Positions 35,653 to 48,742 of a DNA stretch of 64,000 bases are shown in pieces (position 1 is the first letter of the stretch; every line of letters starts with the position of its first letter). The DNA is from Heyndrickxia vini (GTDB taxonomy: Bacteria; Bacillota; Bacilli; Bacillales; Bacillaceae_C), in the NCBI RefSeq assembly GCF_016772275.1, contig NZ_CP065425.1, positions 102,001 to 166,000 of the forward strand. The letters are read 5' to 3'. The translations under genes and the position numbers were made by a program. The notes beneath the pieces are model-generated. The model saw nothing but the letters and a program-made list of their open reading frames with translations, ran no database searches and was not told where the DNA came from.

Positions 35653-36189
35653 ATGTCACGTGTAGGTAAAAAACCTATTGAAATTCCTTCTGGTGTAACA
35701 GTTACATTAGATGGAAGCAACGTTACTGTTAAGGGACCTAAAGGTGAACTTACTCGCAGTTTTAGCCCTGACATTACAATCAATATTGAAGAGAACGTAA
35801 TTAACATCACTCGTCCATCTGATGCAAAAGAACACCGTGCGTTACATGGTACAACTCGTGCATTATTAGCTAACATGGTTGAAGGTGTATCTAAAGGATT
35901 TGAAAAATCCCTAGAATTAATCGGGGTTGGATATCGTGCTCAAAAACAAGGCAACAAACTTGTTCTTAACGTAGGTTATTCACATCCAGTTGAATTCGAA
36001 GCAGAAGACGGACTTGAAATTGAAGTTCCTGCGAACACAAAAGTTATTGTAAAAGGTACTAGCAAAGAGCGCGTTGGTGCATTAGCTGCCAATATTCGTG
36101 GTGTTCGTCCACCTGAACCTTATAAAGGTAAAGGGATTCGTTATGAAGGCGAATATGTACGTAGAAAAGAAGGTAAAACTGGTAAATAA
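35653..36189 (+). CDS. rplF: 50S ribosomal protein uL6
   Basis: A 178-residue protein near the sarcin-ricin loop, built from two similar domains. It begins [17 protein letters not shown] and ends with [24 protein letters not shown] 35653 follows GGAGGTGCAATAGA; an upstream in-frame start lies in the rpsH tail. Confidence 0.97.
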   Translation: MSRVGKKPIEIPSGVTVTLDGSNVTVKGPKGELTRSFSPDITINIEENVINITRPSDAKEHRALHGTTRALLANMVEGVSKGFEKSLELIGVGYRAQKQGNKLVLNVGYSHPVEFEAEDGLEIEVPANTKVIVKGTSKERVGALAANIRGVRPPEPYKGKGIRYEGEYVRRKEGKTGK

Positions 36190-36224
36190 TGCGGCTTAAG
36201 GCTAAAAGAAAGGAGTGACCTCGG

Positions 36225-36587
36225 GTGATCACTAAGCCAGATAAAAATAAAGTACGTAAGAAAAGACATGCTCGTGTACGTGCTAAATTAAGTGGTACAA
36301 CGACACGTCCTCGTTTAAACGTATATCGTTCTAATAAAAATATTTATGCTCAGTTGATCGATGATTTAAATGGTGTAACTTTAGCTAGTGCTTCTACATT
36401 AGATAAAGAACTTAACCTTGAATCTAACAGCAACATTGATGCAGCACAAAAAGTTGGCGAATTAATCGCAAAACGTGCGGTTGAAAAAGGCGTTAAAGCA
36501 GTAGTTTTTGACCGTGGTGGATACCTTTACCACGGACGTATTAAAGCACTAGCTGACGCTGCCCGTGAAAACGGCTTAGAATTTTAA
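36225..36587 (+). CDS. rplR: 50S ribosomal protein uL18
   Basis: A 120-residue 5S rRNA-binding protein. It has the basic N terminus [17 protein letters not shown], the [20 protein letters not shown] segment and the C-terminal [20 protein letters not shown]. The start is GTG 36225 after AAAGGAGTGACCTCGG. Confidence 0.96.
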   Translation: MITKPDKNKVRKKRHARVRAKLSGTTTRPRLNVYRSNKNIYAQLIDDLNGVTLASASTLDKELNLESNSNIDAAQKVGELIAKRAVEKGVKAVVFDRGGYLYHGRIKALADAARENGLEF

Positions 36588-36608
36588 TAAAAAAGGAGGG
36601 ACAAATAC

Positions 36609-37109
36609 ATGCGTCACATTGATCCTAACAAACTTGAATTAGAAGAACGCGTTGTTACTGTTAATCGTGTTGCGAAGGTTGTTAAAGGTGGACGTCGTTT
36701 CCGTTTCTCTGCACTTGTAGTTGTAGGTGATAGAAATGGTCATGTTGGCTTCGGTACTGGTAAAGCTCAAGAGGTACCTGATGCAATCCGCAAAGCAGTA
36801 GAAGATGCGAAGAAAAACCTAGTAGAAATAGCGATTGTTGGAACTACAATTCCACATGAAGTAATCGGTCGATTCGGAGCTGGCCAAATACTTATGAAGC
36901 CAGGTTCTCCAGGTACTGGAGTAATTGCCGGTGGTCCTGTACGTGCGGTACTAGAATTAGGTGGAGTAGCTGATATTACATCTAAATCACTTGGTTCTAA
37001 TACACCAATTAATATGATTCGTGCAACTATCGATGGTATTAAGCAGTTAAAACGTGCGGAAGATGTTGCTAAATTACGTAATAAATCAGTAGAAGAACTG
37101 TTAGGATAA
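36609..37109 (+). CDS. rpsE: 30S ribosomal protein uS5
   Basis: A 166-residue protein important for decoding accuracy and mRNA unwinding. It has [18 protein letters not shown] in the dsRBD-like N-terminal part and the [21 protein letters not shown] loop. The VVKGGRR loop associated with spectinomycin sensitivity appears wild type. AAAGGAGGGACAAATAC precedes the ATG. Confidence 0.97.
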   Translation: MRHIDPNKLELEERVVTVNRVAKVVKGGRRFRFSALVVVGDRNGHVGFGTGKAQEVPDAIRKAVEDAKKNLVEIAIVGTTIPHEVIGRFGAGQILMKPGSPGTGVIAGGPVRAVLELGGVADITSKSLGSNTPINMIRATIDGIKQLKRAEDVAKLRNKSVEELLG

Positions 37110-37122
37110 GGAGGGAATTTTA

Positions 37123-37305
37123 ATGGCAAACAAATTAGCAATTACCCTCACTCGCAGTTTGATTGGTCGTCCAGAAAATCAACGTGAAACAGTTAAAGCT
37201 CTTGGTTTGCGTAAAGTGAATCAAACTGTTGAGCATGAAGATAATGCTGCAATCCGTGGTATGGTCAATAAAGTTGCTCATCTCGTAACAGTAAAAGAAC
37301 AGTAA
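37123..37305 (+). CDS. rpmD: 50S ribosomal protein uL30
   Basis: A 60-residue protein with the family pattern [20 protein letters not shown] and a [20 protein letters not shown] core. AAGGAGGGAATTTTA precedes the ATG. It lies between rpsE and rplO as in other Bacilli. Confidence 0.96.
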   Translation: MANKLAITLTRSLIGRPENQRETVKALGLRKVNQTVEHEDNAAIRGMVNKVAHLVTVKEQ

Positions 37306-37336
37306 TAGAACTTACTAATACAAGGAGGTGCCGACA

Positions 37337-37776
37337 ATGAAACTTCATGAATTAAAACCTGCTGAAGGATCACGAAAAGAACGTAATCGTGTAGGTCGTG
37401 GTATTGGTTCTGGTAACGGTAAAACTGCTGGTAAAGGTCATAAAGGTCAAAACGCTCGTTCTGGCGGTGGCGTACGCCCTGGTTTTGAAGGTGGTCAAAC
37501 ACCTTTATTCCGTCGTCTACCAAAACGCGGTTTTACAAACATTAACCGTAAAGACTATGCGATCGTGAATCTTGATGCATTAAATCGTTTTGAAGATGGT
37601 ACTGAAATTACTCCGGTCCTTCTTATTGAAACAGGAGTAGTTAGCAAAGAGAAAGCAGGAATTAAAATTCTTGCAAAAGGTAAGCTTGAGAAAAAATTAT
37701 CTGTCAAAGCTCACAAATTCTCCTCTGCTGCTAAAGAAGCTATCGAAGCTGCTGGCGGATCTATTGAGGTGATTTA

Positions 37777-37777
<1 letters not shown>
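37337..37777 (+). CDS. rplO: 50S ribosomal protein uL15
   Basis: A 146-residue late-assembly protein with a glycine/arginine-rich N-terminal arm ([20 protein letters not shown]) and a globular C-terminal domain. ATG 37337 is chosen because AAGGAGG ends nine bases before it; a GTG at 37328 overlaps that site. Its stop overlaps the secY start (TAATG). Confidence 0.96.
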
Positions 37778-39788
<2,011 letters not shown>

Positions 39789-39804
39789 TAAAAATTACTT
39801 CTGA

Positions 39805-40241
39805 TGTTCGTAAGAATTGGATGTAATTACTGAAAAATTTATTCGCAAGTTTGATGCAATTCCTTCATATAAAGGGTATAATGGATTTCGTGGCTTTTGT
39901 CATTAAAGTAATTCTCGAAATTCTACCATGAGATGAAGGTAACATTTTAACAATAGATATTTATATCCTGTTGATAAAATAGATGAAGAGGCGCGAAAAG
40001 GCTCGCGGATGTGAAAGAGATCTCTCTCTATCATGGCTGAAATGAGTGAAAGCCTGGTGTGCGTCTTTCGAACATCTCTCATGCGATTCAAAACTTTGTA
40101 AAAAATCATGGCTTTTCTATCGTTCGCGAGTATGCTGGACATGGGATTGGTCAAGAATTACATGAAGACCCACTATTACCTCATTATGGACCGCCTACCA
40201 TAGGCACTCGCGTAAAAGTGGTAAAAGTTTGTAGTCCATAA
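39805..40241 (+). pseudogene. map: Decayed methionine aminopeptidase (map) pseudogene
   Basis: The slot after adk, where Bacilli carry map, holds only fragments of that gene in shifting frames. Recognisable pieces are ELDVITEKFIR through GYNGFRG (39814-39894), DEGNILTIDI (39932-39961), YPVDKIDEEARKG (39964-40002), and from 40011 VKEISLYHG, two in-frame TGA codons (40038, 40047), [14 protein letters not shown] and [15 protein letters not shown], ending at 40241. The start and everything after about [10 protein letters not shown] are missing, including the last metal-binding residues. The protein cannot be functional, so methionine removal must rely on another enzyme elsewhere. Confidence 0.9.
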
Positions 40242-40267
40242 ATGTAAGAAGAAGGGAGACGGGTTCG

Positions 40268-40634
<367 letters not shown>

Positions 40635-40641
40635 TTTTTAA

Positions 40642-41025
<384 letters not shown>

Positions 41026-41032
41026 TTAGTAA

Positions 41033-41440
<408 letters not shown>

Positions 41441-41624
41441 TTTTTTCTGTATAGAATTTGTATCCATGTCAATAATGGGATATGATATGACAAAAAATAC
41501 AAAACAGAAATGATTAATCCAGTTGTTGTGCACAAATGGGAATGTAAACATGGGGAATTTCGGTTAGGTCGATTAAATTCTATCTCTGCCGGGGTTTCGA
41601 CGTTTTGAAGGAGGGTAAATTTGA

Positions 41625-42569
41625 ATGATTGAAATCGAAAAGCCAAAAATTGAAACGGTTGAGGTTAACGATGATGCAAGTTTCGGGAAGTTCGTCGTAG
41701 AACCACTAGAGCGTGGATATGGTACAACTTTGGGTAACTCCTTACGTCGTATCCTATTATCCTCACTTCCAGGTGCAGCTGTCACTTCTATACAAATAGA
41801 TGGGGTCATGCATGAGTTCTCAACAATTGAAGGCGTCGTAGAAGATGTAACATCAATTATTCTTAATATTAAAAAGCTAGCATTGAAAATCTACTCTGAC
41901 GAAGAAAAAACGTTAGAAATTGATGTGCAAGGAGAAGGAGTTGTCACTGCTGCTGACATCACACATGACAGCGACGTGGAAATTCTTAATCCAGATCTTT
42001 ACATCGCAACATTAGGGAAAAATGCTCACTTCCGTATGCGTATGTCAGCTGTAACAGGTCGTGGTTATACACCTGCTGAACAGAATAAACGTGAAGATCT
42101 TCCGATTGGAGTAATTCCAATTGATTCTATCTATACACCGGTTCAACGTGTAAACTATCAAGTGGAAAATACCCGTGTTGGTCAAGTATCAAACTTTGAT
42201 AAGTTATCATTAGATGTGTGGACTGATGGAAGCATTGGACCAAAGGAAGCAATTTCTCTAGGTGCAAAGATTCTTACAGAGCACTTAAATATTTTCGTAG
42301 GTTTAACCGATGAAGCACAAAATGCTGAAATCATGGTTGAAAAAGAAGAAGATCAGAAGGAAAAGGTTCTTGAAATGACGATTGAAGAACTTGATCTCTC
42401 CGTTCGTTCTTATAATTGCCTAAAACGTGCCGGAATCAACACTGTTCAGGAGTTAGCAAATAAAACTGAAGAAGATATGATGAAAGTTCGTAATTTAGGT
42501 CGTAAGTCTTTAGAAGAAGTAAAAGCGAAGTTAGAAGAACTTGGTTTAGGCTTAAGAAAAGACGATTGA
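41625..42569 (+). CDS. rpoA: DNA-directed RNA polymerase subunit alpha
   Basis: The 314-residue subunit that dimerises to start polymerase assembly. The N-terminal domain has [25 protein letters not shown]; the C-terminal domain (after about residue 245) has [19 protein letters not shown] with the UP-element-binding residues. AAGGAGGGTAAATTTGA precedes ATG 41625. Confidence 0.98.
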   Translation: MIEIEKPKIETVEVNDDASFGKFVVEPLERGYGTTLGNSLRRILLSSLPGAAVTSIQIDGVMHEFSTIEGVVEDVTSIILNIKKLALKIYSDEEKTLEIDVQGEGVVTAADITHDSDVEILNPDLYIATLGKNAHFRMRMSAVTGRGYTPAEQNKREDLPIGVIPIDSIYTPVQRVNYQVENTRVGQVSNFDKLSLDVWTDGSIGPKEAISLGAKILTEHLNIFVGLTDEAQNAEIMVEKEEDQKEKVLEMTIEELDLSVRSYNCLKRAGINTVQELANKTEEDMMKVRNLGRKSLEEVKAKLEELGLGLRKDD

Positions 42570-42616
42570 TATAAAAAACTTGATAATATTAATTTTCAAC
42601 AAGGGAGGGAAACTTC

Positions 42617-42979
42617 ATGGGATACAGAAAACTAGGACGTACTAGTGCCCAACGTAAAGCGTTGCTTCGTGACTTAGCAACTGACCTTATCATCAATGAG
42701 CGCATTGAAACTACTGAAGCTCGTGCGAAAGAGTTACGTTCAGTTGTTGAAAAAATGATCACTCTTGGTAAACGTGGTGATTTACACGCACGTCGTCAAG
42801 CAGCTGCATTCATCCGTCATGAAATTGCTAATGCTGAAACGAAACAAGATGCTGTTCAAAAATTATTCTCTGACATCGCTACACGTTATCAGGAACGCCA
42901 AGGCGGATATACTCGTATCATGAAACTTGGACCTCGTCGTGGTGACGGTGCACCGGTAGTAATTATTGAATTAGTTTAA
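42617..42979 (+). CDS. rplQ: 50S ribosomal protein bL17
   Basis: A 120-residue protein near the tunnel exit with [21 protein letters not shown] and the C-terminal [41 protein letters not shown] precedes the ATG. It is the last gene of the alpha operon; a terminator follows within 20 bases. Confidence 0.97.
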   Translation: MGYRKLGRTSAQRKALLRDLATDLIINERIETTEARAKELRSVVEKMITLGKRGDLHARRQAAAFIRHEIANAETKQDAVQKLFSDIATRYQERQGGYTRIMKLGPRRGDGAPVVIIELV

Positions 42980-42994
42980 TAGGTATTTACAATG

Positions 42995-43037
42995 AGGGCA
43001 GGACAGTTAGTTATAACTGCTTCTATGCCCTTTTTTT
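42995..43037 (+). terminator. Terminator after rplQ
   Basis: Outer stem AGGGCA/TGCCCT (42995-43000 / 43026-43031), inner stem CAGTTA/TAACTG, then a run of Ts. Confidence 0.85.
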
Positions 43038-43173
43038 GTAAATATGGGCCTTGCATTCTATTACCATGTTGGCCTTTTGCGCTTAACGCGTCGAAACTTT
43101 TATATATGTGATGTATTGAAGCTAATAGAGTGTTACGATGGGTAGTATACATTTATATCTATCCCGTCTAGCT

Positions 43174-43266
43174 CCTTGCATCCCTCTCCATCTCTAATTA
43201 TTAGAGGATTTTGTGACCAGGGAACGTACTTACTTCCCCAGGAGAGGGGTGCAGGCTTTTTTGTTT
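43174..43266 (+). ncRNA. Structured RNA with terminator upstream of ecfA1
   Basis: A 15-base-pair closing stem (43175-43189 with 43241-43255, two G-U pairs) encloses two smaller hairpins: CTCTAA/TTAGAG near 43192-43206, and GGGAA/TTCCC near 43220-43238. A T-rich tail follows. This three-way-junction shape plus terminator resembles a riboswitch or attenuator, but it matches no class I can name. The rest of the 42980-43336 gap holds the rplQ terminator and nothing else I recognise. Confidence 0.5.
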
Positions 43267-43336
43267 TATAAAGATATAGTTACAAGATAGTTGGAAAATA
43301 ACACGATTACTCGCTTTGCATAGAGGAGGCTTGAAG

Positions 43337-44176
43337 ATGCCGGAGGAAATTATTTCTATTGAACATGTATATTTTCGTTATCCGGGACAAGATCCGTATG
43401 TCTTAAATGATATTTCTTTATCCGTTCAAAAAGGGGAGTGGCTTGCTATTGTTGGCCACAATGGTTCAGGGAAATCCACTTTAGCAAAAATGTTAAATGG
43501 CCTTCATTATCCGGAAAAGGGGAGTGTAACGGTTGACCAACTTGCATTATCAGAAGAAACTGTTTGGGAAATAAGAAAAAGAATAGGAATGGTCTTTCAA
43601 AATCCCGATAATCAGTTTGTAGGTACAACTGTACAAGATGATGTGGCTTTTGGTTTAGAAAATAATGGTATCCCACAAGAAATAATGGTTGAGCGTGTGA
43701 ATGATGCTTTGGAAAGAGTGAATATGCTCTCGTTTCTCGATCAAGAGCCACACCATTTATCCGGAGGTCAAAAACAAAGAGTTGCCATCGCAGGTATTAT
43801 TGCGATCATGCCTAAGGTAATTATTTTGGATGAGGCAACTTCTATGTTAGATCCTAAAGGCCGTCAAGAGGTTTTGGAGACAATAAGGGAATTAAAGGAC
43901 AAACTTGGTTTGACCGTTATTTCTATCACTCATGACCTAGAAGAGGCATCAAAGGCTGATCGGATGATTGTATTAAATAGAGGCGAAGTTTTCAAAGAAG
44001 GCAGGCCAATCGAGATTTTTCAATTAGAAGAAGAACTAGTTCAATTAGGTCTAGATATTCCGTTTACGATAAAAATGGCGAAAAAACTAACAGAATTAGG
44101 GATTAATTTTCCAAATACGTACATAACAGAAGAAGAATTGGTGGATGCAATATGGACATTACACTTAAACAAGTAG
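43337..44176 (+). CDS. ecfA1: ECF transporter ATPase EcfA1
   Basis: One of two ATPases of the energy-coupling factor transporter, which powers vitamin and metal uptake with exchangeable S components. The 279-residue product has Walker [10 protein letters not shown], the Q-loop [13 protein letters not shown], signature [13 protein letters not shown] and Walker [15 protein letters not shown] 43337 follows GAGGAGGCTTGAAG; a TTG 21 bases upstream precedes that site. It overlaps ecfA2 by 25 bases. Confidence 0.96.
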   Translation: MPEEIISIEHVYFRYPGQDPYVLNDISLSVQKGEWLAIVGHNGSGKSTLAKMLNGLHYPEKGSVTVDQLALSEETVWEIRKRIGMVFQNPDNQFVGTTVQDDVAFGLENNGIPQEIMVERVNDALERVNMLSFLDQEPHHLSGGQKQRVAIAGIIAIMPKVIILDEATSMLDPKGRQEVLETIRELKDKLGLTVISITHDLEEASKADRMIVLNRGEVFKEGRPIEIFQLEEELVQLGLDIPFTIKMAKKLTELGINFPNTYITEEELVDAIWTLHLNK

Positions 44177-45021
44177 AATATCGATATCAGGCAAATACCC
44201 CTTTTGAAAGATTAGCTATACAAAATATTGATTTAACCATTCCTTCAGGGAGATTTATAGCTATTATAGGTCATACGGGATCAGGGAAATCTACCTTGCT
44301 TCAACACTTAAATGCCTTACTTCAGCCTACGAAAGGGCAGGTTCAGATAGGCGATTTTACAATCAATTCGGATAAAAAGGAAAAGAATTTACGAAAGATT
44401 CGTCAAAAGGTTGGTATTGTTTTTCAATTTCCGGAGCATCAGCTCTTTGAAGAAACTGTGGAGAAGGATATAAGCTTTGGGCCGATGAACTTTGGAGTCA
44501 ATAAGGAAGAAGCGAAGAAGCGTGCAAAGGAGCTCGTTCTTCAAGTAGGTTTATCTGAAGAGGTATTGGACAAATCACCTTTTGATTTATCTGGTGGACA
44601 GATGAGACGGGTAGCCATTGCTGGAGTACTGGCAATGGAACCAGAAGTGCTCGTTTTAGACGAACCGACTGCTGGATTGGATCCGAGAGGACGAAGAGAA
44701 GTGATGGATATGTTTTATCGTCTTCATAAAGATAAACGCTTAACAACAATTCTTGTCACGCATAGTATGGAAGATGCTGCGATATATGCAGATGAAATTA
44801 TTATTATGCATAAAGGTGAGGTTAAGAGGAAGGGAACGCCAAGAGAAATATTCTCAGAGCCAAAAGAGCTACTTGAACTAGGATTAAATGTTCCTGATGT
44901 CGTGAATTTTCAATATCTATTGGAAGAAAAGATGGGTAGTACACTTGGTAAAACATGTTTAACGATTGAAGAACTTTCAGAAGCCATCATGGAACTTCAG
45001 ACAGTGGGTGAACGGACATGA
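44152..45021 (+). CDS. ecfA2: ECF transporter ATPase EcfA2
   Basis: The second ATPase of the ECF module, 289 residues. Walker [11 protein letters not shown]-loop [13 protein letters not shown], signature [13 protein letters not shown] and Walker [13 protein letters not shown] are intact. It starts inside ecfA1 and its stop overlaps the ecfT start (ATGA), so A1, A2 and T are made in a fixed ratio. Confidence 0.96.
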   Translation: MDITLKQVEYRYQANTPFERLAIQNIDLTIPSGRFIAIIGHTGSGKSTLLQHLNALLQPTKGQVQIGDFTINSDKKEKNLRKIRQKVGIVFQFPEHQLFEETVEKDISFGPMNFGVNKEEAKKRAKELVLQVGLSEEVLDKSPFDLSGGQMRRVAIAGVLAMEPEVLVLDEPTAGLDPRGRREVMDMFYRLHKDKRLTTILVTHSMEDAAIYADEIIIMHKGEVKRKGTPREIFSEPKELLELGLNVPDVVNFQYLLEEKMGSTLGKTCLTIEELSEAIMELQTVGERT

Positions 45022-45815
45022 TGGAAAAAATGATTTTTGGTCGTTATGTTCCGACTGATTCTGCAATACATCGGCTAGACCCGCGTTCAAAGTTAATATT
45101 CGTCTTTGCATTTATTTGTATTGTCTTTTTGGCTAATAATACGATTACTTATAGTATATTAGCAATTTTTACGCTATCATTGGTGTTTATTTCGAAAATT
45201 CCTTTTCGCTTTTTTATAAATGGTTTAAAACCAATTTTATGGTTAATCTTATTTACATTAGTTTTACATTTGTTTTTTACGAAACAAGGGAGTTTAATAT
45301 TTCATTTAGGTTTTGTGAAAATATATGAAGAGGGATTAAGACAGGGGATTTTTATATCTTTAAGATTTCTCTTGCTTATATTTGTGACATCACTTATGAC
45401 ATTAACGACCACACCTATTTCGTTAACGGATGGTTTAGAAACGTTATTAAATCCATTAAAGAAACTTAAGTTTCCAGTCCATGAATTAGCCTTGATGATG
45501 TCAATTTCCTTGCGGTTCATTCCTACCCTAATGGATGAGACGGATAAAATTATGAAGGCTCAGATGGCACGAGGTGTAGATTTTTCTGGAGGTCCAATTA
45601 AAGATCGGGTCAAAGCGATTATCCCTTTACTTATTCCTCTGTTTATAAGCTCATTTAAACGGGCTGAAGAATTGGCTATTGCGATGGAAGCAAGGGGCTA
45701 CCGCGGAGGAGAAGGAAGGACGAAATATCGCCTTTTGGATTGGAAAACAGCTGATTCAATTGCACTCATTTTTTTATTATTTATAACTATTCTTTTAATA
45801 CTTTTTAGAGCGTGA
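45018..45815 (+). CDS. ecfT: ECF transporter transmembrane subunit EcfT
   Basis: A 265-residue membrane scaffold that links the two ATPases to the substrate-binding S component. It has about five hydrophobic segments and two coupling motifs with the Ala-Arg-Gly pattern: [10 protein letters not shown] and MEARGYRGG near the C-terminal third. The start overlaps ecfA2 by four bases. No S component is adjacent, which fits a shared ECF module. Confidence 0.95.
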   Translation: MMEKMIFGRYVPTDSAIHRLDPRSKLIFVFAFICIVFLANNTITYSILAIFTLSLVFISKIPFRFFINGLKPILWLILFTLVLHLFFTKQGSLIFHLGFVKIYEEGLRQGIFISLRFLLLIFVTSLMTLTTTPISLTDGLETLLNPLKKLKFPVHELALMMSISLRFIPTLMDETDKIMKAQMARGVDFSGGPIKDRVKAIIPLLIPLFISSFKRAEELAIAMEARGYRGGEGRTKYRLLDWKTADSIALIFLLFITILLILFRA

Positions 45816-45825
45816 GGGACTAAAC

Positions 45826-46566
45826 ATGTTTCGATATAAATGCGTAATCGCATACGATGGCTCAAACTTTTCCGGTTACCAAGTTCAACCTAATGGGCGA
45901 ACAGTACAAGGGGAGCTCGAAGCTGCTCTTAGAAGGATCCATAAAGGTGAGGAAGTAAAAGTCGTAGGTTCAGGAAGAACTGACGCAGGTGTACACGCAA
46001 CAGGACAGGTCATTCATTTCGATACACCGCTAAATATTCCTATTGAGCGTTGGCCAATTGTTTTAAATAGTATGCTGCCTAATGATATATCCATTAAGCA
46101 AACTGAATTGGTTGATCCGGACTTTCATGCGAGATTTTCAGTTTTGAAAAAAGAGTATCATTATAAGGTATATACGAGTGCATATCGAGATCCATTTAAA
46201 CATGTCTATGCTTATCATTATCCATATTCATTGAAAATAGACGAGATGGAGAAAGCGAGCAAACATTTTATCGGTACACATGACTTTACCAGTTTTTGTT
46301 CAGCAAAGACTGAAGTGGTGGACAAGGTTCGTACAATTGAGGCTATTCGTTTTGTGAAGAAGAAAGACGAAATAGAAGTTCATTTTATTGGAAACGGCTT
46401 TTTGTATAATATGGTTCGCATTTTAATGGGTACATTATTAGAGGTAGGTATTGGAAAAAGAAGTGCGGAAGAGATTCCTTCGATTTTGGAACAAAAAGAT
46501 CGTGTAAATGCTGGAAAAACAGCTCCTGCTGAAGGACTGTATTTATGGAAGGTATATTATGATTAG
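45826..46566 (+). CDS. truA: tRNA pseudouridine(38-40) synthase TruA
   Basis: A 246-residue enzyme that converts uridines 38-40 in the anticodon arm to pseudouridine. The catalytic aspartate lies in SGRTDAGVHATGQV near residue 53, and FLYNMVRILMGTLLEVG near 190 is a further family signature. It begins 10 bases after ecfT with a GAGGGAC site, matching B. subtilis order. Confidence 0.96.
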   Translation: MFRYKCVIAYDGSNFSGYQVQPNGRTVQGELEAALRRIHKGEEVKVVGSGRTDAGVHATGQVIHFDTPLNIPIERWPIVLNSMLPNDISIKQTELVDPDFHARFSVLKKEYHYKVYTSAYRDPFKHVYAYHYPYSLKIDEMEKASKHFIGTHDFTSFCSAKTEVVDKVRTIEAIRFVKKKDEIEVHFIGNGFLYNMVRILMGTLLEVGIGKRSAEEIPSILEQKDRVNAGKTAPAEGLYLWKVYYD

Positions 46567-46640
46567 TGTATTTTTTATTGTCAGGGTAAACTTGTCACCA
46601 TTATTTTTATCATAACAACTAATCCAGGTGTAACATTGTC

Positions 46641-46669
46641 TTGACATTGACGTCATAAAAAGATATTAT
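46641..46669 (+). promoter_or_regulatory. Sigma-A promoter for rplM-rpsI
   Basis: Perfect TTGACA (46641-46646), a 17-base spacer and TATTAT (46664-46669). Confidence 0.78.
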
Positions 46670-46675
46670 TACCTA

Positions 46676-46755
46676 TGGTATGTTATTTAACCCCACAAAT
46701 AAGCCCCGGAAACTTATTCGTGATAATAATAAATACGTAACAATTGAATTTTTTA
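46676..46755 (+). promoter_or_regulatory. Putative L13 leader RNA
   Basis: The 5' leader of rplM contains AATAAGCCCCGGAAACTTATT, in which ATAAG and CTTAT pair around a CCCCGGAAA loop. This fits the leader RNA found before rplM in Bacilli and thought to mediate L13 autoregulation. I recognise it by position and the hairpin, not by alignment. Confidence 0.55.
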
Positions 46756-46773
46756 TTTATAGGAGGGTAACTA

Positions 46774-47211
46774 ATGCGTACTACGTATATGGCTAATGCA
46801 AATAATATAGAACGTAAATGGTACGTTGTGGATGCTGAAGGTAAAACTTTAGGTCGTTTATCAAGTGAAGTAGCATCTATTTTGCGCGGTAAACACAAAC
46901 CAACATTCACACCACATGTTGATACAGGTGACTATGTCATCATCATTAATGCATCAAAGATTGAATTAACTGGTAAGAAATTAACTGACAAAATTTACTA
47001 CCGTCATACACAATATGCAGGTGGTTTAAAAACTCGTACAGCAAACGAAATGCGTACAAAATATCCTGAAAGAATGTTAGAACTTGCTATCAAAGGCATG
47101 CTTCCAAAAGGTTCTTTAGGACGTCAAATGTTTAAAAAGTTACATGTTTATGCTGGAGCAGAACATAAACATGAAGCACAAAAACCAGAAGTGTATGAAC
47201 TTCGCGGATAA
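46774..47211 (+). CDS. rplM: 50S ribosomal protein uL13
   Basis: A 145-residue early-assembly protein. It begins [23 protein letters not shown] and has the [18 protein letters not shown] segment and [15 protein letters not shown] near the C terminus. TAGGAGGGTAACTA precedes the ATG. rpsI follows 21 bases later. Confidence 0.97.
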   Translation: MRTTYMANANNIERKWYVVDAEGKTLGRLSSEVASILRGKHKPTFTPHVDTGDYVIIINASKIELTGKKLTDKIYYRHTQYAGGLKTRTANEMRTKYPERMLELAIKGMLPKGSLGRQMFKKLHVYAGAEHKHEAQKPEVYELRG

Positions 47212-47232
47212 TCATTAAGGGAGGGTATTATT

Positions 47233-47625
47233 TTGACACAAGTTCAATATTACGGAACAGGACGTCGTAAAAGCTCTGTAGCTCGTGTACGCTTAGTTCC
47301 TGGTAACGGTCGTATCGTTATTAATGGTCGTGAAGTAGAAGACTATATTCCATTTGCGGCTTTAATCGAAGTAATTAAACAACCATTAAACGCTACTGAA
47401 ACTCTTGGTAACTACGATGTTTTAGTAAACGTTAATGGTGGTGGTTTCACAGGTCAAGCTGGAGCAATCCGTCATGGTATCGCTCGTGCATTATTGCTAG
47501 CTGACCCTGAATACCGTTCAACTTTAAAACGTGCAGGACTATTAACTCGTGACGCTCGTATGAAAGAACGTAAAAAATACGGTCTTAAAGGTGCGCGTAG
47601 AGCTCCTCAGTTCTCAAAACGTTAA
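47233..47625 (+). CDS. rpsI: 30S ribosomal protein uS9
   Basis: A 130-residue protein whose C-terminal arginine contacts P-site tRNA. The end [17 protein letters not shown] is intact. The start is TTG 47233 after AAGGGAGGGTATTAT. The last codons (FSKR and stop) are part of the 17-base core where the mobile element has integrated, so the protein is unchanged but its native terminator now lies 12.8 kb downstream. Confidence 0.97.
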   Translation: MTQVQYYGTGRRKSSVARVRLVPGNGRIVINGREVEDYIPFAALIEVIKQPLNATETLGNYDVLVNVNGGGFTGQAGAIRHGIARALLLADPEYRSTLKRAGLLTRDARMKERKKYGLKGARRAPQFSKR

Positions 47626-47627
47626 TA
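47611..47627. other. attL core site
   Basis: TTCTCAAAACGTTAATA, comprising the last four rpsI codons, the stop and two more bases. AAACGTT within it and AACGTTT at 47644-47650 form an inverted pair that could be core-type integrase binding sites. Confidence 0.85.
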
Positions 47628-47660
47628 GGATTGTTGATATACCAACGTTTGCAAAGGTTT

Positions 47661-47681
47661 TTTGGTGCAAGTTGGTGCAAA
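47661..47681. repeat. Left arm direct repeats
   Basis: Two tandem copies of TTGGTGCAA with a one-base gap, just inside attL. They mirror TTGGTTCAA repeats inside attR and are likely arm-type integrase sites. Confidence 0.6.
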
Positions 47682-47715
47682 TTAACGTTAATCTTATAAA
47701 GTATTTAACAGATTT

Positions 47716-47747
47716 AAAGCATCGGCATCTTGCTGGTGCTTTTTTTC
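47716..47747 (+). terminator. Plus-strand terminator inside the 3' end of the integrase
   Basis: On the plus strand, AAAGCATC (47716-47723) pairs with GGTGCTTT (47735-47742), one G-U, followed by five more Ts. It points against the integrase and would stop rpsI read-through. Confidence 0.55.
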
Positions 47748-48742
47748 TGGCATTAATTCCAGATAATAATTTTGTGTCGTTTGTATATTTATATGTCCTA
47801 GTCGTTTGGATACATAAGCAATATCTATATCTTGAGCAAATAGAAATGACGCATGTGTATCTCTCAATCCATGAAATGTTGTTTTACTAATGTTTAATTT
47901 CCCCAACAGTTCGGCTAATAGTTCGGATTGTTTAAAACCACCAAAACTAAAAATATAACCATTTTCTTTCACTGGAATTTGGCGAATAAGTTCATACACC
48001 ACTTTATTAATTGAAACATCACGTTTTGCATTTTGTGTCTTTAATGAAGTGTCATCAGAAGTAGGACTGATTGAATGTCTAACTTCTATTCCATATTCAT
48101 AAAGACTCTCTGGTCTAATTGCTAGTAGTTCTCCACGTCGCATACCTGTTTCTAAAGCAAGTAAAACAAGCAAGTTAAACTCGTCCTCTGGATGCTGTAT
48201 AACGTAATTGCGAAGCTTTTTAAAGTTCGTTATTGATAATGCTTTGTTTCGCTTTGGTGGATTTACACCACGTGTTTTTACTAATGGTGCAAAGTCATTT
48301 GCAATATAACCACGAGCATATGCATCACGTAAGGATGTTTTAATTTTAAGCAGCACTTCATGTGTTGTCTTGCGAGAGTGTGTTTTTGCATACTCATCAA
48401 TTTTCTTCTGAACAACAATATCATTCAAATCTTTTAATTGGATATCCTGAAATAAATTTCTAATAATGCCTAACGTACGAACGTAATTCTGAAATGTAGT
48501 TTCTTTAACGTCATTAACCTTTACAAGATAAATCCAATTTTCGAAGAAGTCCGCAAATGTTGTCGTTCTGTAAGCAAGCTCTTTACCTTCTCCTTTCGCT
48601 AATTCCATCTCCAAAGCCCAAAGTTTCGCTTCCTTTTTTGTAATAAAAGTTTTAGATAGTCTCTTATGTTCTCCAAATCTGTATAAAGAAACTTGTGCTC
48701 GGTATAAAATGTACCCTTTGTAAAGGACATTTTTAAAAAAGG

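Noticed and set aside
39903-40154. An 83-codon minus-strand frame across the map region
   Set aside because: It is a by-product of the decayed map gene and lacks a start signal; the plus-strand fragments clearly match methionine aminopeptidase.
47591-47890. A 99-codon plus-strand frame from rpsI into the element
   Set aside because: It is antisense to the integrase 3' end, starts inside rpsI in another frame and resembles no protein.
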